Below, one piece after another: positions 24,730-36,044 of a stretch of DNA of 64,000 nucleotides (position 1 is the stretch's first letter; each line of letters starts with the position of its first letter). A model generated the notes under the pieces. The model was not told where the DNA came from. It ran no database searches and was given only the letters and a program-made list of their open reading frames with translations. Source of the DNA: Sorghum bicolor (lineage: Eukaryota > Streptophyta > Magnoliopsida > Poales > Poaceae); contig NC_012877.2 of assembly GCF_000003195.3 (NCBI RefSeq), forward strand, positions 15,803,344 to 15,867,343. Direction: 5' to 3'. Both the position numbers and the translations under genes were made by a program.

Positions 24730-26345
24730 AGCTCGTAACCTTATATCATGGAGGAAGTGTATCATATTATGGAAATGTTCAATTTAGTGGAATGCAAAGG
24801 GTGGCTCTGATAATATGGCCCGACCATCCTATAGTGATTTGGTTGCTCTTTCTCCGGAGGAGCTACACTATGATAGGAATGAGGAAGGCATCTCAATGGG
24901 GTTACTTCACTTTGGTTTGAAAGACACGATATTAAGGAAGATGATCCCAATTGGCTCTGATGATCAATGGGAGAAATGTGTCACAATAGTTATGAGCAAT
25001 TATGTCAAATGTTTGGACATGGTTGTGTGGAAGGAGTCCATTGATCACATCCCTCATGTCTATTCACTAGAACTAGGTCATCAGGCCCCTTTGAGCATCT
25101 GTTACCTGAGCTTTAGAAATACTCTTGGAGATGTTCTAACAGTTGATGTGAAGACTATAAAGCAATGGTTGAGACAAAACATATTGTTACTTACTTCGGT
25201 CTTGTTGTGACATCTAAACTTAGGAACATCACGGTCATTAGAATCAAGGACAGTTGAATCTTCACATACGTAAAGGGGTGGGTTATCGAGCCCTTTCTAG
25301 GCCGCCACATCCTTCTCCTATGCCATCAACATAGGTTCGGGGGTTGTGGAACCCAATGCTTGAAGCTCGCGTGTGAAACCACCCCCGTCCACAACTTAGT
25401 AAAAATAAGGAACTTGAGGTTCTTATCGGGGCCATTGATCAATTGTAAGAAATAGCAACCTCCCAATCCTACAATTCATAATACGATCGTGAATAGCTAG
25501 TAATAAACAATAAGACCAAATGAATAACATAAGGCCAAACTCGCTTACACAATAATCGTTACTACAGTAGTAGGTGAGCATAGCCAACCCTCATGCATAT
25601 ATTGATCCACCCCAGCTAGCTTGCTACAGTCACACATAGGCACAGATAGTTCTAAAATAACTGGTGCATCTTTGCATGACATGTCATAGTAAATCTCTTT
25701 GGGACGACCCCTCTTTTTCCACTTGTCCCTATGTGTAGTCTTTCATCTACGTAAACAATTAAATTCTAAAGCAAGGCCAATTACAAAGCTAAGTTCTACA
25801 ATGTAATCCACAAAACTACTAGCTCATAACAACAAACTGTATCACTAATCATGGAATCCATATTGCAAAATACATTCAAAAAACATGAACTCTAATGAAA
25901 ATAGGGTTCAGAAAATACACATAAAAGGACCATATCAACGCATACAAACTAAGGAGGGGGAGAACATCTTGCTCTCGAAGATCTGCTGATCAAATACAAG
26001 TTCCAAAGATTGAATTAAGGGATTGTAGAAGGTAGCATGGAATCGGGAGAGAGAGAGGGGGGGAGATGGAAGACAACAAATGCGAGTGTCCCTTGGCTAC
26101 AAGACTGGATGCGAGGTAACAATTCGATGATCGACATCATGAGCCAAGGCACCGAGCTCGGCACCGAAATCTATGGCGACGAAATCCATGACGCCATGTC
26201 AATGCCATGCAAACTGGCACACCTACACAGGCCACCAACCTCAAAACCATGGTTCACGGTGCCGAGACGTGTAACCTTGGTGCCATTGGTCACGATGCCG
26301 ACCCCTAGGTCAAAAATGAAAATAAGACGTCCAAAAATCTAAATG
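24730..26345 (+). pseudogene. Unidentified decayed gene or MULE relic
   Basis: An open frame of 131 codons (24815-25210) starts MARPSYSDLVALSPEEL and includes GLLHFGLKDTILRKMIP. The layout resembles the N-terminal region that precedes the MuDR domain in plant Mutator-like transposases, but no zinc finger or transposase core is present and I am not certain. Downstream (25960-26340) a TGCCGAG and GCGACGAAAT-rich stretch recalls the 3' regions of such elements. No long terminal inverted repeats were found. It could also be an unrelated pseudogene. Confidence 0.3.
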
Positions 26346-26864
26346 TGAATATTTTTTAAAATAAGAAGAGCTAAATAAAAAAATTGGTGGTGCCAACCAT
26401 GGTATGAGCCTGGAGTAGGAGCTGCCATAGTTTTCTTTAGTTGATGAGTATCCACTCCTCTAGCAGCATCACAAGGAACGTGAAGACTAAAGTCCATCTC
26501 GATATCTCATGGACTATGTTGTTACACCCTGTTCCCTTGAACTTATCGGCTAGAATTTTACCGTGAACTAACAATATTTCTTCACAACAATTCAGCATGA
26601 GCATCAACCGCTCTTAAGGCCAGCCAAGATCCAGTGAACTCATTCCATTTTTACATATAAAAACTAAAGACATCTTCATCTATTTATAGTACTTATAATA
26701 AAAAAACATTAGTACAACACAAGTGTGTGTTAGAGTTCAAACCACATATGCCAGCCTTGCCATTTGGTTGCTACTGTATTGTGTGAGGTAAGCAGCAGTA
26801 GAACAAATTTGTTAGAACCCGTTTTGGCTCGGTTGTGTTTTGTGGTAGAACGAGTTTTCAGTCT
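26346..26864. other. Unidentified non-coding sequence
   Basis: AT-rich sequence without long frames, terminal repeats or LTR motifs that I can recognise. Confidence 0.4.
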
Positions 26865-26988
26865 TATGAAATGATGTCTCCTTCAAGAGACACCTCTTCA
26901 GTGCTCTCATCAATAGAGGAGTAAGATTAGCAGTTAGTACTACGAAGGGGTATATGTCCCTTTGATAGTAGACAGTTCCTATGAACAG
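26865..26988. repeat. Direct repeat, copy A (about 124 bp)
   Basis: It runs from TATGAAATGATGTCTCC to AGTTCCTATGAACAG. A second copy begins at 27736, is split by the LINE, and ends at 28773. The copies differ by scattered substitutions and small indels. Ends of TG...CA type are possible, but no target duplication or primer site was found. Confidence 0.75.
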
Positions 26989-27735
26989 TTGCTTTTCTCA
27001 AACACACGCGTCCCCTCACTTGTATATAATCTAAAGAGATCAATGAAACAGACAGTTGTCCCTAAATCACTGTTCATTTACATTCGCATTCAACACGGTA
27101 TGCTGACTGCATATTCAATGAGGACCATTTTTCAAGTACGTCAGGAAATCAACTGGAATGCACAAGGCATTTCCTCAGATCCACATACTCTAGCGACTAA
27201 ACAACAAGTTCAGAAAATCATAAACTTGTGAATATTGCAAATAACCTGCCAGAAGCATTTACTGATTGTAAGGGTGTCCTTAAATCCTCTTAACTTGCTT
27301 GTAATGTGTTCGAAAGAGTGGAAATACCCATAAAAATCATTCAACTCCCACTTCCAACGAAGAAGGGGAGAAGTACGGCCGCTCCTAAGGATAATGTTCC
27401 AAATAAGAGTCCAAGAAAATGGAGGTCTAAATCCTCCAAAATAGCAAATCCAAGCCAACTTCAAGTTGTTACACACCAATAGTGGATAAAAGTCCAACAC
27501 CATGACCAAATCCACAACCCAGATGAACGGTGCATCCAAATTATGATCCTAGGACATCGAAACACTCTGACTCTATAATTTTGGGGAATAATGAGTCAAC
27601 TAATAGGGTGAAAAAAATTTCCATCAATTAAATCACTCATATATACTATTTTCTCTTTATTTTCCTATAAGGTTTAAAGGAGTTTTTATAGCATATCTAT
27701 ATATACATATTTCTCAGATTTTACAGCTACATTGA
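26989..27735. other. Sequence between the two direct repeats
   Basis: About 750 bp. Short frames of 89 codons (+, 26962) and 109 codons (-, 27210-27539) exist. Both are without recognisable domains and probably chance. Confidence 0.3.
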
Positions 27736-28773
27736 TATGAAATGATGTCTCCTCTAGGAGACACCTCTTGAGTGCTCTCATCAACAGAGGGATAAGATTA
27801 GCTGTTAGTACTACGAAGAGGCATTAAGATTACAGTTTTTTTTACAAGTAATAGAATTTTATTAACAGCACGAGGCTGAAAGAACCATTACAGAGTTAAT
27901 GGTTACAGCGTTGATTACCCGTAGGACGGGGCAATCATTTCCATGACTAGGATTAGTACAACTGTTGGAATATGCTAGCTGATTGGACCGAATAGCCTGA
28001 AATGCCTGTCTTGCCATCAGCTATTTGGTTCTGGTCCCTTTTTATCCTGCGCACCTGTAAGCTGCTAGTTGAAAGTAGATTTGCTGCAGTCTGAGTGTAG
28101 GCTTAATTCTCCAATCTAGAGGGTTTGAGTGATTGAATTCATTGAGAAAGTGCACCAGTTGTTGATTATCAGACAAAATTGTGGACCACCTGCATTGAAG
28201 TTGGTTGAGAAGGTTGGCTGCAAAAGCCAAAGCCGCCGACTCCGCCGTTATTACAGAAGAGGACTCCTGCATAGTAGCTTTGATAAAAATACTTGTCCAT
28301 GACTGTTCATCCGTGTTGATTATGAACACACCTAGGCCCGCTTGTCTAGTGTCAAATGTAGCGATGTCTGGCGTTGTGGCCACATCTATGTAGCATCTAT
28401 TTCCTACAATAGAACTAGGAAAAGGAACCAGGTAACGATCTGTTGCAGAGATCGTTTGATGACTCCTTTGCCCGATTCCTGCGTGAGGGTTATTAACATA
28501 GAAGTGGAGGTTATCCAAGGGAGAAAGGATTGGATTTTTCAGAGCATCCAAATGGGCGTTTATGTGAGCAGCTGCTGCTTGCTGGATCTGATTTGCTGTC
28601 CAGGTTCTCCTTTGGAACCTGTTGTTATTGCGAGCCTTCCAAACCTGTTGTTATTGCGAGCCTTCCAAATGTACCAGAGAATAAATATGTTGGTACATAA
28701 ATCCTGCTCTGTTGCATAGCAGTTAGTACTACAAAGAGGCATGCCCCTTCAGTAGTACAGTTCCTATGAACAG
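27736..28773. repeat. Direct repeat, copy B, split by a LINE
   Basis: The first part is 27736-27824 and the second 28743-28773. Together they match copy A at 26865-26988. The interruption is the LINE insertion with its target duplication, which shows the repeat pair predates the LINE. Confidence 0.75.
27825..28718 (-). mobile_element. 5'-truncated LINE with RNase H domain
   Basis: This 894-bp retroposon is flanked by 24-bp target duplications (27801-27824 and 28719-28742, 22 of 24 identical). A T-rich run at 27836-27843 marks the poly(A) side, so the element is on the minus strand. The remaining code is the tail of a plant LINE ORF2: an IFILWYIWKARN motif of the C-terminal zf-RVT type (about 28650), then an RNase H domain (28042-28551). 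RNase H residues visible are D in CYIDVAT, E in TAESAAL and D in ILSDNQQ. Endonuclease and reverse transcriptase are missing, as usual for 5'-truncated copies. A perfect 26-bp tandem duplication at 28618-28669 disrupts the frame. Confidence 0.88.
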
Positions 28774-28814
28774 ATGGGAACCAACTTGGCTTTGATTGAT
28801 TTGAACAACATTTA

Positions 28815-28952
28815 CTAACGTGTTTGACAACATGGGAGTAAGTTCAGTTCTGAACCCTCGGGCACCTAGCCATCTATACCATCTCGAACTCGTGAAATCA
28901 AGCATCAGAAGTTCAGAACCGAACTTAACTCCCAGCTTTTCAAGCACGTTTG
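28815..28952. mobile_element. Foldback MITE with TTA target duplication
   Basis: A 138-bp element whose ends pair over about 45-50 bases: the left CTAACGTGTTTGAC...GTTCTGAAC matches the complement of the right end with few mismatches. TTA flanks both sides (28812-28814 and 28953-28955). A TTA/TAA duplication is typical of PIF/Harbinger (Tourist) MITEs. It lies about 540 bp upstream of the fasciclin-like gene. Confidence 0.75.
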
Positions 28953-29495
28953 TTAATTTTATTCTTTTCAACCAATGCCAAGTTTATTCCTTTGTAAAGT
29001 TTTGAAGTCAAACTTCTTATAATTTGGGATGGATTGAGTATAACCAAAACTTTATCCCCAAACAGTTATTAAACACCAATGCTTCAACTTTTGAGATGGC
29101 ACCTGTAACTGTAAACTTCTGCCGTTAAACAGTTGAACAGACCAGAATCTGAAGATCTTACAGACAGTTATTGAGGCTGTGAAGCTCAGTTTCTGCAATC
29201 AGCACCTTAAGATAGAGCAGCACTGGTAGAAGAGCAGAGAAAAGGTCTGTCACTGTGCTCACGCTGTAAGCGGTATCCAGGTAGAGTTTTTTTTTCTAAA
29301 TATTTATTTTATAATAAGGGCGTCCAGGTAGTTTAAACATGCATGATGCCTGAAAAGCAGTAGTTCACACATGAAATAAGCGTGCAAGAGTTGTACAACC
29401 ACATCCCAACCCAGATAGTCCACAATCTGGTAATAAAACAACCTGCTAGAGACTCGGGGCAATAGATAGCCATACCTTGCTTGCCCACTTACACC

Positions 29496-30233
29496 ATGGC
29501 TTCCACCTTCCTTGCTACAATGAGCCTGGTCATCACTCTCATGATGTCAGCCTCTAGTGCCACCACTGCGGCACCTTCCACACAGATGGTCAACAGTGAC
29601 ATTGCCACCACGGCGCAGGAGATGCAGCGAGCGCGCTACTTCACCTTCGTCATGCTCGTCAGGATGGTGCAGGAGAAGATACCACGTAACACCACCTTCC
29701 TGATGCCCAACGACAGGCTGCTGTCCACTGCATCCATCTCTGAGAGCCAGGTGCTGGAGTTCCTATCCAGGCATTCCATCACTGCGCCCCTGATGTTCAA
29801 CGACCTCATCAGGCTTCCCAATGGAACAGTAGTCCCCACCCGCCACTTGGGTGACATGATCACTGTAACCAACATCAAGCATCAGAAGCTCTACTTCAAC
29901 GGCATCGAGCTCACAAGTCCTGATCTCTGCCACTTGGGGGAGTCATTCAGGTGCCATGGAATAAATGGAGTCATAAGGCCAACAGCAACACGAAGAGTAA
30001 AAGCGGCAACTTGCACTCGCTACACCGCTCCAACTTCTGCAGCACCAGAGAAGACTGTGACCGAAAACCAATCCTTGAGCACATCTTCTCTACCATCTCC
30101 CAACACAAGTTCTTCCACGATCCCTGCTCACGAACCTGCAGCAGAAAGCCCTCAAAGTTCAGACACTTCTATGTCAAAAACTAGATTGGCTAGTACTACC
30201 CTAGTGATAGCATTGATGTTTTCCATTTTTTAA
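29496..30233 (+). CDS. Fasciclin-like arabinogalactan protein (single FAS1 domain)
   Basis: This encodes a 245-residue secreted cell-surface protein of the fasciclin/FLA family, which acts in adhesion and wall organisation. The ATG at 29496 has a good context (CACCATGGC) and starts a signal peptide (residues 1 to about 26, hydrophobic and Ala/Thr-rich). A single FAS1 domain spans about 38-163, with TTFLMPND (66-73), a TVVPT stretch (111-115) and GINGVI (155-160). Possible N-glycosylation sites are NTT 65, NGT 109 and NQS 191. Residues 175-225 are rich in Ser, Thr, Pro and Ala, as expected for arabinogalactan attachment. A hydrophobic C-terminus (231-245) suggests a GPI anchor. The frame is intact with no introns. 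Its convergent neighbour is the bZIP gene. Activity or partners cannot be told from sequence. Confidence 0.88.
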   Translation: MASTFLATMSLVITLMMSASSATTAAPSTQMVNSDIATTAQEMQRARYFTFVMLVRMVQEKIPRNTTFLMPNDRLLSTASISESQVLEFLSRHSITAPLMFNDLIRLPNGTVVPTRHLGDMITVTNIKHQKLYFNGIELTSPDLCHLGESFRCHGINGVIRPTATRRVKAATCTRYTAPTSAAPEKTVTENQSLSTSSLPSPNTSSSTIPAHEPAAESPQSSDTSMSKTRLASTTLVIALMFSIF

Positions 30234-30882
30234 ATCTGGATACAAAGCCAGATTCTTGTTCAATGAATGAGTCTTCATTCGAGGAAAATTAGTGCACAGG
30301 AGATTTTATCTTTGTTATGATCTAATAACATAAACTTTATAGAAGTCTGATAACTTCACCTCATACATTATTAATACCACAATAAAACTACCAGCAACAA
30401 CTTACAAATAACAAACATAAAGTTAAATGAATTGCTACCTGTAAGGCAGACATACTAATGAACTATACTTGCTCATCTAGGACATAATCTAGAACCATTT
30501 TCCAAATCAAAACAAAATCATAAAAGTAAAGTGCCAAGAGAACAAAAACTTACCAGAATCAGGCGCAAGCTCAACACAAGTTTAACAAACCATTCTGCTG
30601 GCACTTCAGAAATAGATGGATGAAAAAAGAATAGCTAATATCAGTATCACTAAGCTGAAAAATAGCAATGTCTTTTAACCATACTACCTACAACAGGTGG
30701 ATTGCTCAAACTTAAAAAATCAAATACCGCCAAGATTCACAATTAAACAGGGCAGAAACAAACCTGGAAACTTCGAAGTGAAATAGAAAATAGATGCAAA
30801 AAAGAGGGACTTGCGTACACAAAAAAATATATACAATTTATTGGTGGGAGAGGTTGATTATTCGTCTATTTGTTAATTATTA
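30234..30882. other. 3' flank of the FLA gene
   Basis: AT-rich sequence between the two convergent genes. No obvious gene and no strong canonical AATAAA just after the stop. Confidence 0.4.
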
Positions 30883-30979
30883 CTCCCTCCACCCCCAAAA
30901 AAATGCAATCCTAGCTTTGAACCTGGACAAGCGCTTGTCCAGGTTCAAAGCTAGGATTGCATTTTTTTTTTGGGCGGAG
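30883..30979. mobile_element. Stowaway-like foldback MITE (97 bp) with TA duplication
   Basis: An almost perfect hairpin: the left arm CTCCCTCCACCCCCAAAAAAA... pairs with the right arm around a central GCGC-type turn near 30930. It is flanked by TA (30881-30882 and 30980-30981). CTCCCTCC ends with a TA target duplication are the hallmark of Stowaway/Tc1-mariner MITEs. It lies between the two convergent genes, about 0.4 kb past the bZIP stop codon. Confidence 0.9.
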
Positions 30980-31390
30980 TATAGAAAGAACTAGGAACAA
31001 CTGATAAACAACAATATACATAAACTAGGCAGCAGAGCAAGCCCAGAAAAATGTTCAACCAGACTGAATTAAAAGAAACCAGTCTTTTGCCAGGTATACA
31101 TAACAATATTAGTCAGCAATACAAATTTGTAAATATGAGCTTATCCACTATTTCTAACAGATATAGTGAACTGGGTCACAACCTACATCTTCAGTCACAT
31201 CTTGACTTCTAAAAGATAAGCCAAGATAGATCTGAAACAGGAAACACCCACACACAAGGTTGGAATCAACATTATCACAACCTGGTAACAATTAACTGCA
31301 ATAAAGTAAGGAGTTAATACGCATACTACAATTGCGCCTCCCAATAATCTAGTTAGAGCCATGCTAAGCAAGCATTGCATGATAGCTCGA
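30980..31390 (-). other. 3' region of the bZIP gene
   Basis: This lies downstream of the bZIP stop at 31391 on the minus strand and probably includes the 3' UTR. No separate gene is visible. The transcript end cannot be placed from sequence alone. Confidence 0.4.
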
Positions 31391-34300
31391 TTAGTTTCCT
31401 TTTTTCTGGCTGTCATCGCCAGAATGTTGCAGCTTGTTGTTAAGTCCTGCCTCATCAGTTTTGTGTTGTTTGCCTTCAAGCTTTTCCTACAGAGCAGAAA
31501 GCGGAACAGAGATGTTAACATATGTACTTCAGCAGAACAAAAATGAGAAGTTGCAGGCCAACCTTTAGTGAGTTATTCTTTGATAGAAGTTCCTCATACT
31601 CTTTTCTGATACGATTTACTTCATCTCTAAGTGAAGCATTTTCCTGCTTTAAAACATCTGCACGTTGAGCCAACTCCTCACATTCAGCCTGCAAAACTCA
31701 CATTTGTTCTCCATCAACTAGCTGACAACATAGTGGTACCCAGTACAGTCAAGTTGAACTAACAATTACCTGTTTACGCAACCTAGATCTGCGTGCAGAC
31801 TCCCTATTGGACTGCTTTCTTCTTTGCCTTTTGAGTTCACGTTCATCCTGAACCACAAGAAAGTCACGTGAATAGCTTCTCCAGTTGCCAGATTGATATA
31901 TGTTGAATTTGTATCCACAACTTGTCTTGTGTCAATTCAATCTCTAATAAAATTAGCACAAGGCATACACCTCTTACAAAATATATCATGAGAGCAAGAT
32001 TTAGATAGAAATGATGCAAAAACAAGTCAAGAAAATAGCAATTTGTGGTCAAAGACACAACACACACTATATTCTTAAACTGTGTACACAGTACTGTAAC
32101 AGGTACATTATACCAGAGCTAGTAGAAAATATACTCGTGCAACAGTTTGATTTCAATTTCATCGACTGAATTTATTCTAAATAAATATATTTTATAATCA
32201 CCCCTATTGCAAACGATCAGGCCAGTGGACAGATAATATGGTGTGCACAAAAATGCAAACAGAAATAGCACAAAATACTCATAGAAGGAAAAGGTGGACA
32301 CACAGTGCATACAAAGCAGAGTAAAAAGAAGACAAACCTGTATCCATTGCTCTGCTGGGACCACAGCCCCTGGAACTGTTGTTGGGGTCACTTTGCCATG
32401 AATTGCAGGAGCAGAGCTTGCTGTGTTGGCCCAATAGTCCATTCCAATATTTAGGTTTGTAGTTGGACCAGTTACTGGGCCACTTGATGGCATGGGCACG
32501 ATTGTCATAGCTTGGTTCAATTTTCCCTCAGATGGTGAACGTGATGCACCATTCTGGGAACTTCGAACATCTGATTGAATGCAAATTGGCAAAAAAATGA
32601 TAAAGTTCAGAAAAATGCAAAAGAAGCAGCCAAGTAGATATGTACATACACATACCTCCATCTTGCTCCTGTCCACTTTCCTTGTGATGTGAATCCTGTA
32701 AAAATTACTCAACGATGCAAAGGCGCATTAGGACAATCCCAAGATAATATCAAGTCATAATGAATGCCAGAAATATTTGACCACATGCAATTACATTGTA
32801 AACCCAACTGTGACAAGAATGCACAGCAACTTGAAAGGCATGCTAGTGTGGTCCGGAATATTTGGACATCAAACAAAGTATATCCAAGAGGTCAACAATG
32901 TCAAGAGGCAGTTCTCATGGATATTGGAAAAGATATTACTCCCACCATTTGTATGATCCTTTGACTAAAATCTGGTCAGACTTTTGAAACTTTAACCAAT
33001 GAGAGCCCTCAAAATATTCAGTTTGGATATACAGAAGTATGGGTAGATTTTTCAGCAGTAACACTTTTGATATCACATAATTTGTTAGACATATTGTAAC
33101 TAGTTTAATAGAAAAGTTGAGGTCAAAGTTATACATCGAAGACTAAAAAAGTCAAAAACATCATATATATTTTTACTGGAGGGAGTATTTTTTAAGAAAA
33201 AAACTTTAAATGGATTACAAAACAGATTATTGTGTATACATAACGAATACACAACAAAAATGAAGGAGCAATTCAGCAAGACTTACATTATGAGAATTTT
33301 CTTCACTCCCTTCACTTGAACTGTCACTGCCACTTTCGCCACTGCAAAGAGAAACAGCAACTTGTTCACTGATACTTATGGAAGGATGCACACAAGAACA
33401 TATGGTGTTTAAGGTTACAACAAAAATACCTTTGAGAAGTGGCTCCATTAGCCGATGCACCAGAGGTCTTACCATGTTCACCGGTATTCTTTCCAGTAAG
33501 CATGTTCAAGCTGCCCAAACTTCCTTTGGATCTCTTTGTTGGACTTTTATCTTTGCCTTCAGAGGGTTTGCCATCAGTATCACCAGCTGCAGCAGTAGTT
33601 CCCTACAAAGCCTAGATGCATTAGGCTCCCCCATACTAAGCACAAGAAAGATTAATCTAAAAATATCATGTCTTACAGTAGCATCAGCATTGCCATTTGG
33701 AGAAGTAATGGCATAAGGAGTAAATGGATGTGCACCCTGCACAATAGCACAATGACAAACCAAGGTCAGCATTGCCATTTGACAAGTACATAGTGAAAAC
33801 TAAAGTCATGTGATGAACATACCGGGGGCATAGATGGGTGGGCATATACTCCAGGAGGGTACATGACATATGGTGGCGGTGGTGTTCCATATGGTGGAAT
33901 CATAGGCTGAAAGAAGGTAATGAGAAAAATGTGAACCAAAAAACCTTGTTATTATGTTAACTACCCATTCACTAGCAAAAATCAATTTGTTTGAACCATT
34001 CAATTTACCTTTAAAAAAATAAATATCAGTAGTACTTTTGGTTCAGAACTATATTTTTCAAATAATGTCATGTCACTTTACGGAAATAAGGAAAATTTTC
34101 CATATACAACCCTCGCATTTGCAAATAGTAGCAGATGGGTATAAGTATTGTTAGTAACAAAAAACATAGAACTAATATACAAACAATGCTTTCTATCAGA
34201 CAGCTAAGTTCACCCACTTGAAGTGCGTACAGTTAAACAACCCTCTAACTGATAAAAAAACATGAAAAGCAGTCAACTATACTGAAAACACAAACAGATG

Positions 34301-34971
34301 GCTAAAGAGCTAACCTGAGCTCCCCACATGTAAGGATGACCCTGTGGACTTGATGCCACAGGTGAAGGGAAGAACCCATGTGGTGGGATTGGAGGATATG
34401 CCTGCAAAAGGACCATGGAACATAATTATTAACAAAAGTCTCATTGGTAGAACACTACTTATAAAATTATTAGAAGGATAAAGAAGTCAACCCCATGAAT
34501 CAAGAAAAGAAATATGCTGTGCATGAAACACTTCTTCATTTTGAATCCATAATAAATATATATATGCCCATTCTGATTATCAGCATGTCTTTGCTTTCCA
34601 CTATGTTTATAATGTGTTGATTGCTATCATTTTATGGTAGGGACTACAGATTTACTAATTGTGGAAACGAATGTTGCAACTGCTAGATACATATTTATTT
34701 CCTCCTAGACTAGATTGTGGTTGGGTTAGTTGGGTTGGAGGGGAGGAGGGGAATCACTCTCACCTGGAAGCTGGACCAATCAGGATAAACAGCCGGTGTT
34801 GCAGCACCTGAGGTAGCAGGTGGCTGCTGCTCCTGTTACAGGAAAGGACAAACTTTTAGCAAGTTAATCTTTTTTTCATTTAAAAGCTAATGCCACAGGC
34901 CCAGCATCAAGAACCTGAGGGGCAGATGCCTTGGTTGTCTTAGACGGTGTATCTGCTCCACTGCTTCCCAT
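31391..34971 (-). CDS. G-box-binding bZIP transcription factor (GBF/HBP-1a type), 12 coding exons
   Basis: This encodes a 385-residue nuclear bZIP factor that binds ACGT-core (G-box) promoters as a dimer. All introns are GT-AG. Coding exons (+ coordinates, read right to left): 34915-34971, 34764-34832, 34315-34401, 33823-33906, 33677-33736, 33430-33602, 33287-33341, 32656-32695, 32338-32570, 31770-31847, 31563-31688, 31391-31486, totalling 1158 bp with no break. Residues 1-120 are proline-rich, the MFMR domain of group G bZIPs; 120-215 are Ser/Gly/Glu-rich. The basic region is 287-312 with N300 and R308 at the invariant N-x7-R spacing. Leu/Ile heptads lie at 318, 325, 332, 339, 346 and 353. 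The start is the first ATG after the 5' UTR intron. A MITE sits in the intron at 32696-33286. No damage is seen, so it is probably functional. Confidence 0.93.
32939..33185. mobile_element. Stowaway-like MITE inside a bZIP intron
   Basis: Ends are CTCCCACCATTT on the left and, as the complement of the right, CTCCCTCCAGTA, flanked by TA (32937-32938 and 33186-33187). About 247 bp, AT-rich and non-coding. It lies within the intron between the exons at 32656-32695 and 33287-33341. Its right end is 102 bases from the exon at 33287, so it does not touch splice borders. Confidence 0.75.
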
Positions 34972-35041
34972 GGTGAATCACAGAAACAGTGCAGCAACTA
35001 GTCCATTGTCCGTAGACAAATGAACCAGCATAAAGCAAAAC
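34972..35041 (-). other. bZIP 5' UTR, second exon part
   Basis: An acceptor (TTCAG on the minus strand) ends the upstream intron at 35042, so the exon starts at 35041 and carries 70 bases of 5' UTR before the ATG at 34971. Confidence 0.75.
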
Positions 35042-36044
35042 CTGAATTGGAAAAAAGAAGAGCAAATGTAAGCTAAAATATAGCATGAGATCCCTTGCAA
35101 GGAAACCCAATTTAACTGTTCAAGACAAAATATACTACACTTTCAGAAAACAATATCCAAAACCCTTATCATGTTTAGCAGTAAAAGATTAAAGGGCAGA
35201 TACAATCATACAAGTGATCCTACTCACTTGAAGTGCAGAATAAACTAACGTTAGATCATATGCAATCCTGACAATTAATCTCTCTGTCAAATCAAAAACA
35301 GACAACTTTACTAATGCTCAATGTCATCAATTTTTCCAGAGTATTTCATCACATCACCAAACACTATAAAACACTTCTTTTTGGGGGGAATGAGACACTA
35401 TAAAACACTTGGCACGTGTAATTCTGACACTAAAATTCCCCCATACACCAATAGAAACTACATGATAGTCCCACAAAACCTTACACATACACAAGAAAAG
35501 ACTGCCATGGAACTGTACCTAAAGCTCCTAGTTTTAAAAACAACAACCTTGACCCAAACCACATACAAATGATCTCACGGCATCAATACTTGCTACGAAT
35601 ATAGGAACTGCAGTAAAATGTCGGATCATCTGAATGAGGCTCCTCCAGCTCCCATGAGCTGCAGTTAACCTAACTAAACCCTTTTTTGAAACTATAAGCA
35701 TGTCAGTGACAACGCACAGATTAGCCGTACCATACCCAAACTCCTCCCACCAATCCAAAACGAACCCTAAACTGGAAATCTCAAAGCCCGTCACTCCACG
35801 AGGCTGCTGCACCTGCTCCAGAGAAATTTCGGGCCACGCTTGGCTCACCAAGACAAAACGAAACGCGTACGCGCCCGCGCCACTCAGCTAACTACACACG
35901 AATCACACCTAAACCCTAGCATCGCCGTCGATCCAGCAGCAGCCCAGAGCTGGAACCCCCGCGCACCCAAGCCATGCAGCGCGCGGGGAGCTCAATTCAA
36001 AAAACCACGCGGCGGCTAGATCCGGTCGGTGGGTGGGTAGAGTA
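35042..36044 (-). other. bZIP 5' UTR intron, about 1 kb
   Basis: Minus-strand donor GACAG/GTACTC at 36045/36044 and acceptor CAG at 35042. Long 5' UTR introns are common in this family and often raise expression. Open frames within it on both strands have no domains. Confidence 0.65.

Noticed and set aside
26865..28773. A TRIM-type miniature LTR element
   Set aside because: Ends could be TG...CA, but there is no primer-binding site after the left copy, no purine tract before the right copy, and no matching 5-bp flanks.
29951..30184. 77-codon frame within the FLA gene
   Set aside because: It overlaps the FLA frame in another phase and is a shadow.
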